A stretch of DNA of 10,714 bases, taken from the NCBI GenBank assembly GCA_946481465.1, contig CAMLOC010000056.1:1-10714 (forward strand), read 5' to 3'. Position 1 is the first letter of the stretch, and each line of letters begins with the position of its first letter. Below the pieces are notes generated by a model. That model had not been told where the DNA came from. It did not search any database and saw only the letters and a list, made by a program, of their open reading frames with translations. Position numbers and translations under genes: made by a program. Shown here piece by piece: positions 6,472 through 10,714 of this stretch. This DNA comes from an uncultured Shinella sp. Its GTDB lineage: Bacteria > Pseudomonadota > Alphaproteobacteria > Rhizobiales > Rhizobiaceae.

Positions 6472-7265
6472 CCGCCGCCGCGCTCCTGCGTTCCCTCCTC
6501 GCCGAGGAAGCTGCGGCGCAGGCCGTCGACAGCCGAGACCAGGCAATTGACGTCGGTGCCGATCGCCATGAAATCCGCGCCGAGGTCGCGGTAGACCGCC
6601 GCCTGCGGCAGCGAGACGGTCATGATGCCGCGTGCCTTGCCGTGGGCCTTCGTGCGCGCGAAGATATGGGTGATCGCCGCCAGCACCTCCGGCGCGCCGG
6701 AATTGCCGAGGAAGCCCATGTCGGCGGCAAGGTCCGACGGGCCGACGAAGACGCCGTCGACGCCCTCCACAGCCGCGATCTCGTCGATCGCCGCAAGGCC
6801 GGCCCGGCTTTCGACCTGCACGATGAGGCAGATCTCGTCATTGGCGGTGGCGAGATATTCCGGCACGCGGTTGAAATCGCTCGCACGGCCAAGGCCCGCG
6901 CCGACGCCGCGGATGCCGTGCGGCGGATAGCGCACGGCGCGCACCAGCGCCTCGGCCTCCCTGGCCGATTCGACCATCGGGATGAGGAAGGTCTGCGCGC
7001 CCTGGTCGAGCAATTGCTTCAGGATCCAGGCCTCGCCCATCGGCGGACGGACCATGGCATGGGTCGGCGAGCGGTGCAGCGCCCCGATCTGCGCGCTCAA
7101 CAGCGGCATGTCGTTCGGCCCGTGCTCGCCATCGATCAGCAGCCAGTCGTAACCGCTGCCGGCCAGGATTTCCGCCGCATAGGCGCTGCCGAGCGCGGCC
7201 CACAGGCCAAGCTGGAACCGGCCGTCGCGCAGGGCGGCCTTGAAGGTGTTTTTCGGTGCTGCCAC
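6465..7265 (-). CDS. HpcH/HpaI-family aldolase (4-hydroxy-2-oxo acid or 2-keto-3-deoxy acid aldolase)
   Basis: This 266-residue metal-dependent class II aldolase would cleave a 4-hydroxy-2-oxo acid into pyruvate and an aldehyde. The family's active-site residues are all present: H48 in LIDGEHGP, R73 in MVRPP, and metal ligands E152 (VQVESRAG) and D178 (VGPSDLA). Each is offset by exactly three from the published E. coli HpaI positions (45, 70, 149, 175). The family covers HpaI, GarL (2-keto-3-deoxyglucarate) and RhmA (2-keto-3-deoxy-L-rhamnonate, giving pyruvate and L-lactaldehyde); I cannot choose between these by eye. The start is GTG, preceded by GAGAGGG at six bases. It lies 62 bases downstream of the gabD-like gene on the same strand, so its aldehyde product probably feeds that dehydrogenase. 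Its 3' end overlaps the convergent oxidoreductase gene by seven bases. Confidence 0.92.
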   Translation of the reverse strand: MAAPKNTFKAALRDGRFQLGLWAALGSAYAAEILAGSGYDWLLIDGEHGPNDMPLLSAQIGALHRSPTHAMVRPPMGEAWILKQLLDQGAQTFLIPMVESAREAEALVRAVRYPPHGIRGVGAGLGRASDFNRVPEYLATANDEICLIVQVESRAGLAAIDEIAAVEGVDGVFVGPSDLAADMGFLGNSGAPEVLAAITHIFARTKAHGKARGIMTVSLPQAAVYRDLGADFMAIGTDVNCLVSAVDGLRRSFLGEEGTQERGGGY

Positions 7266-7286
7266 GATTTTCCCTCTCGAACCGGA

Positions 7287-7310
7287 GCCGGCCGGAGGAT
7301 GCCGGCCGGC
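7287..7310. other. GC-rich hairpin between gabD and the aldolase gene
   Basis: Perfect nine-base arms GCCGGCCGG (7287-7295) and CCGGCCGGC (7302-7310) enclose a six-base loop in the 62-base gap between two same-strand genes. On the minus strand no U-run follows, so read-through into the aldolase gene seems likely, perhaps reduced. On the plus strand it is followed by CTTTCC, a poor terminator tail. Confidence 0.55.
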
Positions 7311-7327
7311 CTTTCCGTCAGATGACC

Positions 7328-8779
7328 TCAGGCGATGCCGCCGAGGCAGACATATTTGATCTCGGTGAATTCCTCGATGCCGTAGCGCGAGCCCTCGCGG
7401 CCGAGGCCGGAGAGTTTTACGCCGCCGAAGGGCGCTTCGGCCGTCGAGATGAGACCCGTATTGACGCCGACCATGCCGTATTCCAGCGCCTCGGCGACGC
7501 GGAAGACGCGCGACAGCTCCTTGGCGTAGAGATAGGAGGCAAGGCCGAATTCCGTGTCGTTCGCCTGGGCGATGACGTCGTCCGCGTCCGGGAAGCGGAA
7601 GAGCGGGGCGACGGGGCCGAACGTCTCCTCGCGGGCGACGGCCATGTCCGGCGTCACGTCGGCAAGCACGGTCGCCTCGTAGAAGGTGCCGCCGAGCGCA
7701 TGGCGCTTGCCGCCCTGCACCACGCGGCCGCCCTTCTTCACCGCGTCGGAGACATGCTCCTCGACCTTCTCCAGTGCTGCCGTATCGATCAGCGGGCCGA
7801 GCACGACGCCCTCGTCGAAGCCGTTGCCGGTCTTCAGTTTGCCGACGGCGGCGGCGAGCTTTTCGGCGAAGGCGTCATAGACGGCGTCCTGCACATAGAT
7901 GCGGTTGGCGCACACGCAGGTCTGGCCGTTGTTGCGGAATTTCGCGATCAGCGCACCCTCGACGGCGGCGTCGAGATCGGCGTCGTCGAAGACGATGAAG
8001 GGCGCGTTGCCGCCGAGCTCCAGGCCGAGCTTCTTGATGGTCGGGGCGCACTGCTTGTAGAGTTCGGCGCCGATCTCCGTCGAGCCGGTGAAGGTGAGCT
8101 TGCGCACGGTCGGGTTGGCCGTCAGCTCCGCGCCGATCTCGCGGGCCGAGCCCGTGATGACCGAGAACAGGCCGGCGGGAAGGCCGGCACGCTCGGCGAG
8201 GATGGCGATGGCGATGGCCGAGAAGGGCGTCTGCGAGGCGGGCTTCAGCACCATGGCGCAGCCGGCGGCGAAGGCCGGGCCGGCCTTGCGGGTGATCATG
8301 GCGTTGGGGAAGTTCCAGGGCGTGATGGCCGCGACGACGCCGATCGGCTGCTTCATCACCAGGATGCGCTTGTCCTTCTGGTGGCCGGGCACGATGTCGC
8401 CGTAGAGGCGGCGGCCTTCCTCGGCGAACCATTCGACGAAGCTTGCGCCATAGACGATCTCGCCGGTCGCTTCCGCCAGCGGCTTGCCCTGTTCCATGGT
8501 CAGGATGCGGCCGAGATCGTCCTTGTTCTCGATCATCAGCTCGAACCACTTGCGCAGCACGGTCGAGCGCTCCTTCGCGGTGCGGGCGGCCCAGCCCTTC
8601 TGGGCGCTTGCGGCGGCGTCGATCGCCTCCTTCGTCTCCTTCGCGCCGAGCTTCGGAACGTAGCCGACCAGTTCGCCCGTCGCAGGGTTCTTCACGGCGA
8701 TGCCGCCGCCGTCCGCCTCGATCCAGCGGGTGCCAACGAGGGCTGCCTGGCGCAGCAGGCTCGGGTCTTTGAGGCTCAT
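7328..8779 (-). CDS. gabD: NAD(P)-dependent succinate-semialdehyde dehydrogenase-like aldehyde dehydrogenase
   Basis: This 483-residue cytoplasmic enzyme of the aldehyde dehydrogenase superfamily oxidises a semialdehyde to the acid. Landmarks in order are PWNFP (154-158, with catalytic N156), K179 in VLKPAS, the cofactor loop TGSTEIG (231-237), the general base E254 in LELGGNAPF, the nucleophile C288 in NGQTCVCANR, EETFGPV, and the C-terminal GLGREGSRYG. Length and residue numbers agree with E. coli GabD. C290, two residues after the nucleophile, is the partner of the redox switch described for succinate-semialdehyde dehydrogenases. The ATG at 8779 follows GGGAGA at six bases; an ATG 11 codons upstream lacks a good site. 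As first gene of an operon with the aldolase, it may oxidise the aldehyde the aldolase releases, such as succinate semialdehyde or lactaldehyde. The true substrate is therefore less certain than the family. Confidence 0.92.
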   Translation of the reverse strand: MSLKDPSLLRQAALVGTRWIEADGGGIAVKNPATGELVGYVPKLGAKETKEAIDAAASAQKGWAARTAKERSTVLRKWFELMIENKDDLGRILTMEQGKPLAEATGEIVYGASFVEWFAEEGRRLYGDIVPGHQKDKRILVMKQPIGVVAAITPWNFPNAMITRKAGPAFAAGCAMVLKPASQTPFSAIAIAILAERAGLPAGLFSVITGSAREIGAELTANPTVRKLTFTGSTEIGAELYKQCAPTIKKLGLELGGNAPFIVFDDADLDAAVEGALIAKFRNNGQTCVCANRIYVQDAVYDAFAEKLAAAVGKLKTGNGFDEGVVLGPLIDTAALEKVEEHVSDAVKKGGRVVQGGKRHALGGTFYEATVLADVTPDMAVAREETFGPVAPLFRFPDADDVIAQANDTEFGLASYLYAKELSRVFRVAEALEYGMVGVNTGLISTAEAPFGGVKLSGLGREGSRYGIEEFTEIKYVCLGGIA

Positions 8780-8823
8780 CGGATATCTCCCATTTCGCGA
8801 TGCGTTTCTCACCTGTCGGAAGG

Positions 8824-8853
8824 GTTATATTGCGTCCCCCACCGGTTCGACAA
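8824..8853 (-). promoter_or_regulatory. Predicted promoter of the gabD-aldolase operon
   Basis: On the minus strand, TTGTCG (8848-8853) and TATAAC (8824-8829) are 18 bases apart (17 if ATATAA is taken as the -10), a plausible sigma-70 pair. The -35 lies in TCGACAAT-GC-GACAG (plus strand, 8847-8861). That differs only by a short insertion from the right half of the operator at 4369-4382, hinting at shared control. Confidence 0.5.
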
Positions 8854-8900
8854 TGCGACAGGGGCGCGATTTTACCGCTTCGCGCGACGGGCCGCCGGGT

Positions 8901-8941
8901 CTAGAGTCCGTCGGGTTCATTCCGAACCCGGCGGACTTCAG
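8901..8941. repeat. Long imperfect palindrome in the gabD-nitroreductase intergenic region
   Basis: Arms at 8901-8918 and 8924-8941 pair around the five-base loop ATTCC. The inner 14 positions pair with one G-T exception (GGGTTC opposite GAACCC at the loop), then two mismatches and two more pairs. No T-run follows directly on either strand. It sits between two divergent genes, where no terminator is needed, so a dispersed palindromic repeat is more likely than a terminator. I cannot test copy number here. Confidence 0.6.
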
Positions 8942-8955
8942 GTTTCTTTGTTTTC

Positions 8956-9000
8956 GTTTGTCCCTTCGGGAAAACCGGCTCCCCCTTTTCCCTGACAAAC
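8956..9000. repeat. Nested inverted repeat upstream of the nitroreductase gene
   Basis: Outer arms GTTTGTC (8956-8962) and GACAAAC (8994-9000) enclose inner arms GGGAAAA (8968-8974) and TTTTCCC (8986-8992) around an 11-base loop. All four arms are perfect. It ends 39 bases before the nitroreductase ATG and would lie in the leader if transcription starts upstream. It could be a leader hairpin, an operator, or part of one repeat unit with the adjacent palindrome. Otherwise the 8780-9039 gap holds only the gabD promoter. Confidence 0.5.
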
Positions 9001-9039
9001 CCTGAGGTCCACCGGCCAAATTGACATTCGAGGCTTGCA

Positions 9040-9633
9040 ATGACCCATCCTACCGGCCGCACCGCCGACCACCCCATCGACCCCATCTATCTCGACCGCT
9101 GGTCGCCCCGCGCCTTCACCGGCGAGGCGATGCCGCACGAGACGCTGCTTTCGCTGTTCGAGGCGGCGCGCTGGGCGCCCTCCGCCGCCAACGGCCAGCC
9201 CTGGCGCTTCGTCTACGGCCATCGCGGCACCGAGGCCTTCGAGCGGATCCACGACACGCTCGACGAGGGCAACCGCCGCTGGGCGGACAAGGCCGCCGTG
9301 CTCGCCGTGATCGTCTCGCAGACCCATCGGCAAAATGCAGCCGGCGAAATGCGCCCGGCCTATACCCATGCCTTCGACACCGGCGCTGCCTGGGCCTATC
9401 TCGCCCTGGAGGCGACGCGCGCCGGCTACCATGCCCACGGCATGGGCGGCATCGACCGGGAGAAGGCGAGAGAAGTGCTCGGCATCCCGGAGAATTTCCG
9501 CGTGGAAGCGGCGCTCGCCATCGGCAAGATCGCCCCGAAGGAGACACTGCCGGAGGACCTCATGAAGCGCGAGGTGCCGAGCGGGCGCAAGAAGGTGGAA
9601 GAGTTCGTCTCCGAGGGGAAATTCGTCCTCTGA
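9040..9633 (+). CDS. Nitroreductase-family protein (FMN-dependent oxidoreductase)
   Basis: This 197-residue cytoplasmic flavoprotein would reduce nitro-compounds, quinones or similar acceptors with NAD(P)H. The FMN-binding pattern is clear: RWSPRAF (20-26), followed by AARWAPSAANGQPWRFVYG (42-60). A central helix DTGAAWAYLALEA (113-125) leads to the HGMGGID segment (133-139), another FMN-contacting region in the family. Length is normal for the smaller nitroreductases. The ATG is preceded by GAGG at six bases. The gene stands alone between inverted repeats, divergent from gabD and convergent with gyrB, so its context says little about its natural substrate. A role in the sugar pathway is not supported. 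Confidence 0.9.
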   Translation: MTHPTGRTADHPIDPIYLDRWSPRAFTGEAMPHETLLSLFEAARWAPSAANGQPWRFVYGHRGTEAFERIHDTLDEGNRRWADKAAVLAVIVSQTHRQNAAGEMRPAYTHAFDTGAAWAYLALEATRAGYHAHGMGGIDREKAREVLGIPENFRVEAALAIGKIAPKETLPEDLMKREVPSGRKKVEEFVSEGKFVL

Positions 9634-9634
9634 A

Positions 9635-9691
9635 CGGCTTGACCCGAGGATCCACCGCCGCACCCGGGGCGTGGATGATCGGCTCAAGCCG
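9635..9691. repeat. Imperfect palindromic repeat downstream of the nitroreductase gene
   Basis: Arms of 21 bases (9635-9655 and 9671-9691) match at 18 positions around a 15-base GC-rich loop. Each arm starts from CGGCTTGA and ends in ATCCAC. The element begins right after the nitroreductase stop codon and could act as a 3' stem-loop for that message. Its form resembles dispersed intergenic palindromes I recall from alphaproteobacterial genomes (GGCTTGA...GGATCCAC type). The family assignment is from memory and unverified. Confidence 0.6.
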
Positions 9692-9713
9692 ACCATGACG
9701 AAGGAGAGTTCGA

Positions 9714-9740
9714 TAAAGAAAGCCGCCTTTCGGCGGCTCT
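9714..9740 (-). terminator. Rho-independent terminator of gyrB
   Basis: Read on the minus strand just after the gyrB stop codon, GCCGCC-GAAA-GGCGGC forms a compact stem with a GNRA-type loop (9722-9737), extended by one A-T pair and followed by TTTCTTT. This is a standard intrinsic terminator placed eight bases past the stop. The plus-strand tail is poorer in T, so it is mainly one-directional. Confidence 0.85.
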
Positions 9741-9745
9741 CTTGC

Positions 9746-10714
<969 letters not shown>

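Noticed and set aside
7256..8995. A long open plus-strand frame opposite the gabD-like gene
   Set aside because: The opposite strand carries an unmistakable aldehyde dehydrogenase with all catalytic residues; the antisense product shows no motif.
9021..9026. TTGACA as a -35 box for the nitroreductase gene
   Set aside because: It lies only 14 bases before the ATG, with no room for a -10 and a transcription start ahead of the coding region.

Overview
The window looks like chromosomal DNA of a GC-rich alphaproteobacterium, most likely one of the Rhizobiaceae (Rhizobium, Agrobacterium, Ensifer or Shinella type). The evidence is the strongly GC-biased third codon positions, a sugar ABC transporter of the CUT2 class, an FCD-type GntR regulator, a mannitol-dehydrogenase-family oxidoreductase, and an HpcH/HpaI aldolase next to a GabD-type dehydrogenase. 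A gyrB end lies beside them. This placement is inferred from gene content; no rRNA or other species marker is present.

Left part (1-4325, all minus strand): an aldo/keto reductase of the L-fucose / L-galactose / D-threo-aldose dehydrogenase type is followed by a FucU-type sugar mutarotase, then a periplasmic sugar-binding protein and a double-ABC ATPase. The permease that must complete the transporter is not in the window and probably lies just left of base 1. Middle (4326-6471, plus strand): a divergent GntR/FCD regulator that appears to carry two winged-helix domains, then, 11 bases later, a short mannitol-dehydrogenase-family enzyme. Next (6465-8779, minus strand): an HpcH/HpaI-family aldolase preceded by a succinate-semialdehyde-dehydrogenase-like enzyme (gabD). 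Right part: a 260-base intergenic stretch rich in inverted repeats, a nitroreductase-family gene (plus), another palindromic repeat, and the 3' end of gyrB (minus), cut by the window edge.

The first three blocks read as one carbohydrate-catabolism locus. The transporter brings in a sugar, the mutarotase interconverts its anomers, and the aldo/keto reductase oxidises C1 to a lactone. The aldolase would split a 2-keto-3-deoxy acid into pyruvate and an aldehyde, which the GabD-like enzyme would oxidise. The lactonase and dehydratase needed between these steps are not here, and the role of the mannitol-dehydrogenase-like enzyme is open, so the substrate (an L-fucose-like sugar is the best guess) is an inference.

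The most informative non-coding signal is a shared motif, TCGATAAAAGA on the minus strand. It occurs over the predicted -10 boxes of both the aldo/keto reductase promoter and the binding-protein promoter, inside palindromes. In the divergent intergenic region the same palindrome also covers the predicted -35 of the regulator gene. This suggests that the local GntR protein controls transport, oxidation and itself. A looser match sits on the predicted -35 of gabD.
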